Source: Clostridia bacterium (lineage in GTDB: Bacteria; Bacillota; Clostridia; Christensenellales; HGM11417). From it: DNA of 6,891 bases. The notes beneath the pieces are model-generated. The model saw only the letters and a list, made by a program, of their open reading frames with translations. It had not been told where the DNA came from and did no database searches. A program made the translations under genes and the position numbers. The stretch covers positions 1 to 6,891 of the forward strand of contig JAFQWR010000082.1 of the NCBI GenBank assembly GCA_017407365.1. Reading direction: 5' to 3'. Of this stretch, positions 1-5,644 are shown in pieces (position 1 is the stretch's first letter; every line of letters starts with the position of its first letter).

Positions 1-10
1 AGTTGGCTTC

Positions 11-39
11 ATTATATCACGGCAGGGTGCATAAGTCAA
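11..39 (-). promoter_or_regulatory. Divergent promoter for a gene left of the window
   Basis: On the minus strand there is a -35 box TTGACT (34-39), a 17-bp spacer and a perfect -10 box TATAAT (11-16). The expected transcript start is near position 4-5, so the transcript leaves the window to the left and its gene is not visible. The -35 box touches the first of two direct ATGGAAAA boxes, a placement typical of AraC-type activation. A divergently transcribed target next to an AraC-family regulator is a common arrangement. The boxes are seen in the sequence; the function is inferred. Confidence 0.72.
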
Positions 40-67
40 TGGAAAAATTCCATAACCCGATGGAAAA
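39..67. promoter_or_regulatory. Candidate AraC-family operator (two direct ATGGAAAA boxes)
   Basis: ATGGAAAA occurs at 39-46 and again at 60-67, exactly 21 bp apart, or about two helical turns. Direct repeats at this spacing are what the two helix-turn-helix motifs of AraC-type proteins usually contact. The left box also forms an inverted repeat, ATGGAA-AAA-TTCCAT (39-53). The site fills the gap between the two divergent -35 boxes (34-39 and 71-76). It could therefore activate the left gene, regulate the AraC-type gene, or both. I did not find the box in the promoters of the other genes here. Confidence 0.55.
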
Positions 68-70
68 TAG

Positions 71-99
71 TTGCATTTTATGCGAATTGGCGGTATACT
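71..99 (+). promoter_or_regulatory. Promoter of the AraC-family regulator gene
   Basis: A -35 box TTGCAT (71-76) and a -10 box TATACT (94-99) are separated by 17 bp. The start of transcription would be near 106, which leaves only about 14 bases of leader before the ATG. That leader is essentially the ribosome binding site AAAGGAGAGGAG. The ATGGAAAA box at 60-67 sits just upstream of the -35, so autoregulation is plausible. Confidence 0.65.
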
Positions 100-119
100 G
101 AAAAAAAGGAGAGGAGTGT

Positions 120-923
120 ATGACTGCACGTAATATCTGTAAGCTTGTGCCCTCTGCGTCGGCAGAGGCTCTTGCGGTTTCCTGCTTCGTGCTGGAATCC
201 GACCCTGAAATTATGCAGAGGGAGCAGCTGCTCAAAACGCACGTGATGTATCTGGTCGTGGGCGGCGAGGGGCTGTTTTTCTTCGACCGAAGGGTGCTGT
301 CGGTGCGCACGGGCTCGCTCGTGCTCGGCTTTTCGGGGGAGCTGTTTTCCGTAAGGGAGCAAGCCGACCTGCGCTATATCTACATCCGCTTTTCGGGCGT
401 CAGGGCAGAGGCGCTTCTGCGGCGCTTTGAAATCACCGCAGAGCGCAGGCTGTTTCACGGCTTCGACGGCTTTATTCCGCTATGGACGGAAAGTCTTGCG
501 CGCGCATCGGAAAAAACGGTGGACCTTGCGGCGGAAAGCATGCTTTTATACACCCTTTCCCGTCTTACCGCCTGCGGAGGTGAGCGTAGCGGTCTTGTAG
601 AGCGTGTGGTGCGCTACACCGAGGAGCGCTTTTGCGACCCTCAGCTTTCGCTTGCCGCCGTAGCAGAGGCGCTTTGCTACAACCCCAAATACCTTTCTGC
701 GGCATTCAAGCGCAAAATGGGCGTGGGCTACACAGAGTATCTCAGCTCCGTGCGCATCCGCTACGCCATCACCCTGTTTGACCACGGCATCGATTCCGTC
801 AAAAACGTTGCCCTGCTTTCGGGCTACGCCGACCCCTTGTATTTTTCCTCCGTGTTCAAGCGCAGGGTGGGCATCTCTCCCACCGAGTACGTAAAAAGAG
901 TGAGCGGAGAGCCTATTGTTTAG
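120..923 (+). CDS. AraC-family transcriptional regulator
   Basis: A 267-residue DNA-binding regulator, probably controlling sugar-utilisation genes. The N-terminal part (about residues 35-95, with LVVGGEGLFFFDRR and a β-rich run) looks like the cupin-type ligand-binding domain of AraC proteins. The C-terminal 105 residues hold the standard double helix-turn-helix: LSLAAVAEALCYNPKYLSAAF at 177-197, then VALLSGYADPLYFSSVFKRRVG at about 230-251, closed by the family signature ISPTEYVKR (252-260). The length is normal for the family. The ATG at 120 is chosen because AAAGGAGAGGAG lies just upstream. Direct-repeat boxes at 39-67 and a divergent promoter suggest its target is the gene to the left and perhaps itself. 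The ligand cannot be read from sequence. The TAG stop lies inside a palindrome that matches the operator of the esterase promoter. The family assignment is secure; the targets are inferred. Confidence 0.93.
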   Translation: MTARNICKLVPSASAEALAVSCFVLESDPEIMQREQLLKTHVMYLVVGGEGLFFFDRRVLSVRTGSLVLGFSGELFSVREQADLRYIYIRFSGVRAEALLRRFEITAERRLFHGFDGFIPLWTESLARASEKTVDLAAESMLLYTLSRLTACGGERSGLVERVVRYTEERFCDPQLSLAAVAEALCYNPKYLSAAFKRKMGVGYTEYLSSVRIRYAITLFDHGIDSVKNVALLSGYADPLYFSSVFKRRVGISPTEYVKRVSGEPIV

Positions 924-928
924 TAAAC
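918..928. promoter_or_regulatory. LacI-type operator candidate overlapping the AraC-gene stop codon
   Basis: GTTTAGTAAAC is a perfect odd-centred palindrome whose centre is the last base of the TAG stop codon. Read on the other strand it is GTTTACTAAAC, identical to the 11-mer just downstream of the esterase promoter (1075-1085). The two centres (923 and 1080) are 157 bp apart, close to 15 helical turns. This suggests an auxiliary operator for DNA looping by the LacI-type protein encoded at 3576, but binding is inferred. Confidence 0.5.
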
Positions 929-938
929 TAAATCGCAG

Positions 939-972
939 AAAAAGACACCGCCTTGGCGTCTTTTTTCTTTTT
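939..972 (+). terminator. Rho-independent terminator after the AraC-family gene
   Basis: The arm AAAAAGAC (939-946) pairs with GTCTTTTT (958-965). Further inner pairing of CC with GG around a GCCTT loop is interrupted by one mismatch. A run of T follows to 972. The A-rich left arm means it could also act on transcripts coming from the right. It separates the regulator gene from the esterase gene. Confidence 0.8.
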
Positions 973-1004
973 CGGATAGCGGATAAGCCCCTGCTTGCAG
1001 GGAG

Positions 1005-1050
1005 AAAATTTCAAAAAACCCTTGACTTTGCGGCAAACCTGTGGTATGAT
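1005..1050 (+). promoter_or_regulatory. Promoter of the esterase gene, with A-tract upstream
   Basis: TTGACT (1022-1027), a 17-bp spacer and TATGAT (1045-1050) form a strong vegetative promoter. A TG at 1042-1043 makes the -10 box extended. Transcription should start near 1057. Just upstream, AAATTTCAAAAA (1006-1017) resembles an UP element. The same 12-mer precedes the -35 of the lacI-type gene at almost the same distance. The operator at 1075-1085 lies about 18-28 bases into the transcript, which suits repression. Confidence 0.8.
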
Positions 1051-1074
1051 ATAGATGTTGGTAAAACAGTCAAA

Positions 1075-1085
1075 GTTTACTAAAC
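1075..1085. promoter_or_regulatory. LacI-type operator candidate downstream of the esterase promoter
   Basis: GTTTACTAAAC is a perfect odd-centred 11-bp palindrome placed roughly +18 to +28 from the expected transcript start, where a bound repressor would block elongation or promoter escape. It matches 918-928 on the opposite strand. It shares the core TTTACTAAA with the operator array in front of the lacI-type gene (3438-3452). A partial half-site, GTAAAAC, precedes it at 1061-1067. Confidence 0.6.
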
Positions 1086-1114
1086 AATAGCAATAAAAAG
1101 AGGGAGAAGCTCCT

Positions 1115-3184
1115 ATGAAAAAGGCAGTCATCATTCTATCTGTTTTGCTTGCCATCACCTTCACTGCGCTGGTGGTCAGCCTTGTCACCCGTCCGGATAT
1201 CCAGAGCGGCGAAAATCCCCCTGCGGGCGAAAATCCCCCCGCAGAGGGCGGCTTCGTGCCCGTAGACAGTATTCTTTCCTTCCCCGATACCAATGCGGCT
1301 AAGGTAGTCACCGAGCCCACCTTTGACGTTTCGCAGTTCACCGCAAACGCAGGCACAAAAATTTCGCCCTATCCCATGTTCAAAAGCGGTATGTGCTTGC
1401 AGCGTGACGCCGTCAACCGCATCTGGGGTGACGCCACGGGCACCGAGTATATTGCCGCAGAGCTGAACGGCACGGTGTACTACGGCACGGTGCAGTCGGG
1501 CAAGTTCGAGCTTTACCTGCCCAAAATGCAGGCAGGCGGCCCGTACGCCCTCACGCTGATTACAGAGGCAGGCAGAAGAGAGCTTTCCGACGTATACATC
1601 GGCGAGGTATTCCTGTGCGCAGGTCAGTCGAATATGGAATGGCAGGTACAGCACAGCGGCGCACTCCTCAGCGATCTTTATAACTCCGACGCCTGCATCG
1701 ACAACGAAATCCGCCTGTTCCAGATGGGCTGGAACACCCCCGATGCTCCCTCCACGCAGGCAATATACAATCAGTCGTGGAACGGCGCAAATCAGAAATC
1801 CATCAAAAACTTCTCTGCAGTCGGCTATCTGTTCGGCAAGCAGATGCACGAGGAGCTTGGTTGTCCCGTGGGTCTGATTGCAAACCCCGTAGGCGGCTCC
1901 TCTATCGAATTCTGGATGAGCGAGCAAAACTACGAAAGGGTACAGCAGCTCTACACCCCCTACACCACAGATGACACCTTCTTCACGCCCTGCCTCGGCT
2001 ACAACGGTATGCTGTATCCCTTAACGGGCCTGAATATCCGCAGTGTGCTGTGGTATCAGGGCGAAAGCAACGCCTTTGGCACGCAGTTCTACTACGACGC
2101 CGCCTTAAAGATCTTTATGGAGCAGTGCAGAGAGATGTTCGGCAACGATAAGCTTGGCTTCACCGTCTGCCAGCTGGCACGCTACGAGGGTCTGCCCGGG
2201 CCGTACAGCATTGTCAACGAAAAAATCAACGCGGTGGCAGAGGAGGACCCCTACACCGTGGTGGCACGCAACCTCGATCAGGGCGATTGGTTCGACATCC
2301 ATCCCAAGCAAAAGCGTGAGGTCGCAAAAAGAGCGGCAGACGAAGCGCTCCGTGTATTCTTCAAAAAGGATAAGCCTGCGCCCGTAACGCTCACCGATTA
2401 TTCCTTCAACGCAGACGGCTCCGTAACGCTCACCCTCTCTGAGGAGGTCACGCTGAAAAACGGCTCCAACGGCTTTGAGGTATACGTGGGCGGCAAATAC
2501 GTGTACGATTGCTCGGTATCCGTTTCGGGCAAAACGCTCACCGTAACCGCAGACGGCGAAATCACCAGGCTTCGCTACGGCTATTTCTGTGTGATGACGG
2601 AGGAGGTAAAGCGTGACGTCAGCAAAACGGTGACGGTATACGACAAAAACGGGTTGCCTCTGAATCTCTTCCTCATCGAAAAGCCCGCAGAGCCCGATAA
2701 GCCCCAGCTTCCCGAATCGCCCACCGTCAGCGAGGGATGGAGAGATCCGGGCTACGCAATCACGGTGGACGACAGCGGCGCATACGTATTCACCAAGAGC
2801 GCCTCGGCAGGACTCTGGACGGGCGCAATGCTCGACATCGCCAATTACACAAGCGTATACAGCTCGTTCAGTATGCGCTTCACCTCCACCAACGTCACCA
2901 GCTTCACGATTGAGCTGATTATGGCAGGCGGCGACCCCACCTGGGCAGAGAACATCAGCGTATTCTCCACCATCCTGACGGACGGCACGCACGAAATTCT
3001 GGTGGATTTCAGCAACGTTCAGCCCATCAGCACCGAAACGTGGGGCTATGTCAACGGTCATTTCATCAAGGACTATCAGATTGTGGCAATCAAGCTTGTT
3101 TTGGATACGGGCTCACAGGAGGAGCTGAACAACAAGGATGCAACCCTCGTGCTGCACGACCTCACCTTCCTGCCCGTGCTGTAA
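1115..3184 (+). CDS. Exported SGNH-type acetylesterase (sialate O-acetylesterase-like) with C-terminal accessory domain
   Basis: Probably removes O-acetyl groups from a glycan outside the cell. The substrate could be acetylated sialic acid, xylan (CE6-like) or pectin; sequence alone does not decide. Residues 1-25 are a hydrophobic export signal or membrane anchor with no lipobox cysteine, followed by a Pro/Glu linker. Residues about 83-160 form the β-rich N-terminal domain usual in this family (MCLQRD...IWGDATG). The SGNH core carries GQSNMEW at 170-176 (catalytic Ser172), NPVGGSSIEFW at 257-267, WYQGESNA at 313-320 and DIHP at 394-397 (catalytic Asp394/His396). A β domain spans about 419-520 and a Pro-rich linker 523-539. 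Residues 540-689 are β-rich and unassigned, perhaps carbohydrate-binding. The start ATG has AGGGAG 8 bases upstream. No LPXTG-type anchor is seen at the C-terminus. It is a single-gene unit with its own promoter and operator, and a terminator follows. Catalytic residues are complete, so the fold assignment is firm. Confidence 0.9.
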   Translation: MKKAVIILSVLLAITFTALVVSLVTRPDIQSGENPPAGENPPAEGGFVPVDSILSFPDTNAAKVVTEPTFDVSQFTANAGTKISPYPMFKSGMCLQRDAVNRIWGDATGTEYIAAELNGTVYYGTVQSGKFELYLPKMQAGGPYALTLITEAGRRELSDVYIGEVFLCAGQSNMEWQVQHSGALLSDLYNSDACIDNEIRLFQMGWNTPDAPSTQAIYNQSWNGANQKSIKNFSAVGYLFGKQMHEELGCPVGLIANPVGGSSIEFWMSEQNYERVQQLYTPYTTDDTFFTPCLGYNGMLYPLTGLNIRSVLWYQGESNAFGTQFYYDAALKIFMEQCREMFGNDKLGFTVCQLARYEGLPGPYSIVNEKINAVAEEDPYTVVARNLDQGDWFDIHPKQKREVAKRAADEALRVFFKKDKPAPVTLTDYSFNADGSVTLTLSEEVTLKNGSNGFEVYVGGKYVYDCSVSVSGKTLTVTADGEITRLRYGYFCVMTEEVKRDVSKTVTVYDKNGLPLNLFLIEKPAEPDKPQLPESPTVSEGWRDPGYAITVDDSGAYVFTKSASAGLWTGAMLDIANYTSVYSSFSMRFTSTNVTSFTIELIMAGGDPTWAENISVFSTILTDGTHEILVDFSNVQPISTETWGYVNGHFIKDYQIVAIKLVLDTGSQEELNNKDATLVLHDLTFLPVL
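1208..1243 (+). repeat. Two tandem 18-bp repeats encoding a Pro-rich linker
   Basis: Two adjacent 18-bp units (1208-1225 and 1226-1243) match at 16 of 18 bases and encode GENPPA twice (residues 32-43). They lie between the membrane-spanning or signal segment and the folded part of the esterase. This looks like an in-frame linker duplication that could vary in copy number between strains. Confidence 0.8.
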
Positions 3185-3199
3185 GGCTTTCCCCTTTGC

Positions 3200-3250
3200 G
3201 CAGAGCAACAAAACGCCTGCGCAGGAAGCTCTCACAGGCAGAGCAACAAA
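3200..3250 (+). repeat. Pair of 13-bp direct repeats with inverted repeats between them
   Basis: GCAGAGCAACAAA occurs at 3200-3212 and 3238-3250, a 38-bp offset. Between them lie the palindrome CCTGCGCAGG (3216-3225) and a small inverted repeat GCTCT / AGAGC (3228-3232 and 3240-3244). The segment follows the esterase stop codon and precedes the terminator, so it would be part of the 3' end of the mRNA. No coding potential is apparent and the function is unknown. Confidence 0.6.
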
Positions 3251-3263
3251 TAAGTACCTTTCA

Positions 3264-3279
3264 CCGTATCGGCATACGG
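3264..3279 (+). other. Small hairpin upstream of the terminator
   Basis: CCGTAT and ATACGG pair perfectly around a CGGC tetraloop. No T-run follows, so it is not a terminator by itself. It may stabilise the 3' end of the esterase transcript. Confidence 0.45.
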
Positions 3280-3286
3280 CAAACAC

Positions 3287-3319
3287 ACCGCGCGGAGCAG
3301 TCTTCCGTGCGGTTTTTTT
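3287..3319 (+). terminator. Rho-independent terminator of the esterase gene
   Basis: ACCGCGCGGA (3287-3296) pairs with TCCGTGCGGT (3304-3313) over 10 bp, including one G-T wobble, around a 7-base loop. A run of seven T (3313-3319) follows. It isolates the esterase transcript from the lacI-type operon, whose promoter starts about 60 bases further on. Confidence 0.9.
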
Positions 3320-3365
3320 GTGCCATCCCTCCGCTTCGCCAAAAAAAATAGCCGTTTGGCAAAGA

Positions 3366-3410
3366 AATTTCAAAAAGGGGGTTGACAAGCAGAATAAAAT
3401 GCGCTATAAT
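3366..3410 (+). promoter_or_regulatory. Consensus promoter of the LacI-type regulator and permease operon
   Basis: The -35 box TTGACA (3382-3387) and the -10 box TATAAT (3405-3410) both match the vegetative consensus perfectly with a 17-bp spacer. The stretch AAATTTCAAAAA lies upstream, as at the esterase promoter. Transcription should start near 3417, giving a leader of about 160 bases. Such a strong promoter would need repression, and the operator array directly follows it. Confidence 0.88.
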
Positions 3411-3426
3411 TAAAAGAGAATAAAAA

Positions 3427-3463
3427 GCGTACTAAATCGTTTTACTAAAACGCTTTACTAAGC
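3427..3463. promoter_or_regulatory. Operator array with 13-bp period (autoregulation)
   Basis: TACTAA occurs three times with centres at 3432, 3445 and 3458, exactly 13 bp apart. The middle copy is a perfect 15-bp palindrome, CGTTTTACTAAAACG (3438-3452), an extension of the 11-mer seen at 918 and 1075. The same bases can also be read as two CpG-centred LacI-type sites, TAAATCGTTTTA (3433-3444) and TAAAACGCTTTA (3446-3457), each with one mismatch. The array lies about 10-45 bases downstream of the expected transcript start, suited to autorepression. Confidence 0.68.
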
Positions 3464-3521
3464 ATTTACCGATATACAGGCTGATTTTTGCGGAGAAACA
3501 GCCAAAACTACCGCAGGAGCA

Positions 3522-3536
3522 GGCAAGCGGCTTGCC
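3522..3536 (+). other. GC-rich palindrome in the lacI-type mRNA leader
   Basis: GGCAAGCGGCTTGCC is a perfect odd-centred 15-bp palindrome about 40 bases before the start codon. As RNA it could form a short hairpin, with an alternative pairing of GCGG with CCGC (3527-3538). It is unlike the AT-rich operators. It may be a leader structure or a second protein-binding site; nothing in the sequence decides. Confidence 0.4.
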
Positions 3537-3575
3537 GCAGCAGTGCGATAAAAAGGAAAAAAGGAGGCGGAGGCA

Positions 3576-4613
3576 ATGTCAAAGCGTGTGACCATCAAGG
3601 ACGTAGCAACAGAGGCAGGCGTTTCCGTCACCACCGTATCCTTCGTGCTGAACGGCAAGGGCGGAGGAGTGTCGCAGAGCACGAAGGAGCGCATCTTCTG
3701 TGCGGCAGAAAAGCTGCGCTACACGCCCAATCACACGGCGCGCTCGCTCGTGATGGGCAGAACGAATATGATCGGCGTCATCGTGCCCTCCATCACCAAC
3801 ACCTTTTTTGCCGAGCTGGTGCGCAACCTGCAACGCCGATTTGCCAAGCAGGGCTACGATATCATTTTAAGCAACAACGAGGAAAGCGCGCGTAAGGACT
3901 TAAAGTCTATCGACCTTCTTGCGGGCAGAAACATCGACGGCATTATGCTCACGCCCAGTGCAGAGTCGCTCTCTCCCGAAAACATCGGGCTTCTTAAAGA
4001 GGCAATCGGCAAGCTCAGCGTGCCCTGTCTGTTTTTAGACCGCTACGTGCACGGCTATCCGCACGTGTCACTCGATAACAGCGCAAGCGCCTATTCCCTC
4101 ACCGATTATCTGGTAAGCCGCGGGCACACCAAAATCGGCGTGGTCACGGGCCCCATGCAGCTCAACAGCAGTGCCAACCGCTTGAAGGGGCTTAGGAAGA
4201 GGCTGAGTGAATCCGGGCTTACCCTGTGCGAGAGCTGTCTGTTCGAGGGTCAGTACGACCTGGAAACGGGCGAGCGTGCCGCAGAGTATTTCCTGCAAAC
4301 GGACGTTACTGCCGTGGTTGCCTTTTCGGATATTCAGGCGTACGGCATTTATAAGCGCTTGAAGGAGTGCGGCAAGCGGGTGCCCGAGGATTTATCGGTG
4401 GTGGGCATCGACGACAACGTCTATTCCGCCCTGCTGGACCGCCCCTTAACCACCATGCGTCAGCCCATTGCAGAGCTTGCGGACGCCGCCGTGATGCGCC
4501 TGGTGCAGATGATGAACGGCGAGGAGCTTTCCCCCCTGCCCAAAATGCAGGCACAGCTTGTGGAAAGAGAAAGCGTGAAGCTTCTGCACGGCAAAGCGGA
4601 AGAGGAAGAATAA
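3576..4613 (+). CDS. LacI-family transcriptional repressor
   Basis: A 345-residue regulator, normal LacI-family length. The N-terminal helix-turn-helix reads TIKDVATEAGVSVTTVSFVL (6-25), with the hinge helix in PNHTARSLVMGRT (51-63). The rest (about 64-338) is the periplasmic-binding-protein-like sugar-sensing domain, with family landmarks IGVIVPSITNTFFAEL (66-81), FLDR (153-156), GHTKIGVVTGP (183-193), AFSD (249-252) and SVVGIDD (274-280). The recognition helix has Phe at 23, where many members have Arg. The ATG at 3576 follows AAGGAGG with an 8-base spacer. The gene is first in an operon with two permease genes, and its promoter carries an operator array, so autorepression relieved by an imported sugar is likely. 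Matching palindromes at 918 and 1075 make the esterase gene a probable second target. The effector is unknown. Confidence 0.94.
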   Translation: MSKRVTIKDVATEAGVSVTTVSFVLNGKGGGVSQSTKERIFCAAEKLRYTPNHTARSLVMGRTNMIGVIVPSITNTFFAELVRNLQRRFAKQGYDIILSNNEESARKDLKSIDLLAGRNIDGIMLTPSAESLSPENIGLLKEAIGKLSVPCLFLDRYVHGYPHVSLDNSASAYSLTDYLVSRGHTKIGVVTGPMQLNSSANRLKGLRKRLSESGLTLCESCLFEGQYDLETGERAAEYFLQTDVTAVVAFSDIQAYGIYKRLKECGKRVPEDLSVVGIDDNVYSALLDRPLTTMRQPIAELADAAVMRLVQMMNGEELSPLPKMQAQLVERESVKLLHGKAEEEE

Positions 4614-4662
4614 AGAGGGCAAACGCCCCGTTGCATAGAAGAATACCGAAGGAGAAGAAGCT

Positions 4663-5643
4663 ATGGAACAAAAAGCAACCGCGCTGACGGAAAACGAGGC
4701 TTTAACCGTCCGCGCCAGAAAAAGAAGGTGGAAGAAATGGACGGGCAACGATTTCGTGCTTGTGGGCATGGCGTCGCTCAGCGTCCTTTTTCTTGCCGTC
4801 TTCTCTTACGCCACGCTCTACGGCCTGGTGCTTGCCTTTGTGGACGGCGACGGCTATATGGACATCATGCGTGCCATCCGCGTGGCAGAATGGTGCGGGC
4901 TGGATAAGTTCAAGCTGTTTATCACCGACCCCGATTTCGGCAACATCATGTTCAACACGCTGGGTCTGAACATTTTGCAGCTGTTTATCAACTTCCCCCT
5001 GCCCATCGCATTTGCGATATTTACGGCAGAGCTGATTTCCGACCGCTTCAAAAAGACGGTGCAGACGGTCACCTTCTTTCCGCACTTTTTGTCGTGGGCA
5101 ATCTTCGGCGGTATCTTCGTAGGTCTTTTAGACTACGATATGGGCATTGTAAACACCCTGTTCTACGACCTTGGCATCGTCAAGGAAAAGGTGGATATCT
5201 TGGGTGAACCGCGCTTCTTCTGGCCCATCATCATCATCACCTCGCTGATCAAGGGCATGGGCTGGGGCTCCATCATCTACGTGGCGGCAATTGCCTCCAT
5301 TCCGCAGGAAATGTACGAGGCGGCAAAGATAGACGGCGCAAACCGCTATCACAAAATCGTTTACATAACCCTGCCCTCCATTGCGCCCACCATCACGCTG
5401 TTCTTCATTCTTTCGGTCAGCGGCATCTTAAACAACGGCATTGAGCATCTCTGGGTGTTCCAGAACGTCAACAACATCGAGCGCAGTGAGGTGCTGGATA
5501 CCTACCTCTACAAAAACGGCTTCCCGCAGTGGAATTACAGCTATGCCACCGCCATCGGTCTGATGAAGTCCGTCGTTGCGCTCGTGCTTCTGATTATCAG
5601 CAACTTTGTGTGCAAAAAAGTAACGGGAAAGGGGATTTACTGA
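4663..5643 (+). CDS. ABC transporter permease, LplB-like (CUT1 oligosaccharide importer)
   Basis: A 326-residue inner-membrane subunit forming half of the channel of a sugar importer. It has six likely membrane segments (about 31-58, 95-120, 137-157, 187-212, 241-260 and 297-317). The EAA loop that docks onto the ATPase is intact: EMYEAAKIDGANRYHKIVYI at 216-235, followed by TLPSI. Family-typical stretches include FFPHFLSW (138-145), GWGSIIYVAAIASIP (200-214) and EVLDTYLYKNG (276-286) near the C-terminus. Length is normal. The start has AAGGAG 8 bases upstream. It lies 49 bases after the lacI-type gene with no terminator between, so it is co-transcribed, and one base separates it from the next permease. 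In Bacillus subtilis, relatives (LplB, YteP) serve pectin-type oligosaccharide uptake; the substrate here is not proven. Confidence 0.93.
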   Translation: MEQKATALTENEALTVRARKRRWKKWTGNDFVLVGMASLSVLFLAVFSYATLYGLVLAFVDGDGYMDIMRAIRVAEWCGLDKFKLFITDPDFGNIMFNTLGLNILQLFINFPLPIAFAIFTAELISDRFKKTVQTVTFFPHFLSWAIFGGIFVGLLDYDMGIVNTLFYDLGIVKEKVDILGEPRFFWPIIIITSLIKGMGWGSIIYVAAIASIPQEMYEAAKIDGANRYHKIVYITLPSIAPTITLFFILSVSGILNNGIEHLWVFQNVNNIERSEVLDTYLYKNGFPQWNYSYATAIGLMKSVVALVLLIISNFVCKKVTGKGIY

Positions 5644-5644
5644 T

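Noticed and set aside
989..1002. CCCTG-CTTG-CAGGG hairpin upstream of the esterase promoter, considered as a terminator
   Set aside because: Short stem and no T-run after it; the real terminator is at 939-972.
1136..1927. Long minus-strand open frame opposite the esterase gene
   Set aside because: It mirrors codon bias of the plus-strand gene, has no recognisable domain and overlaps a gene with full catalytic motifs. The similar minus-strand frame at 2105-3061 is rejected for the same reasons.
3445..3459. CcpA catabolite-repression site (cre) near AAAACGCTTT
   Set aside because: Only the central part fits; the flanking TG and CA positions of the cre consensus are missing. A local LacI-type operator explains it better.
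3488..3895. Possible upstream frame starting with TTG in the lacI-type leader
   Set aside because: Weak ribosome binding site, Arg-rich low-quality product and extensive overlap with the LacI-family gene in another frame.
4617..4628. GGGC-AAAC-GCCC hairpin between the LacI-type gene and the first permease gene
   Set aside because: Only 4 bp of stem and no T-run, so it should not end transcription; the genes remain one operon.
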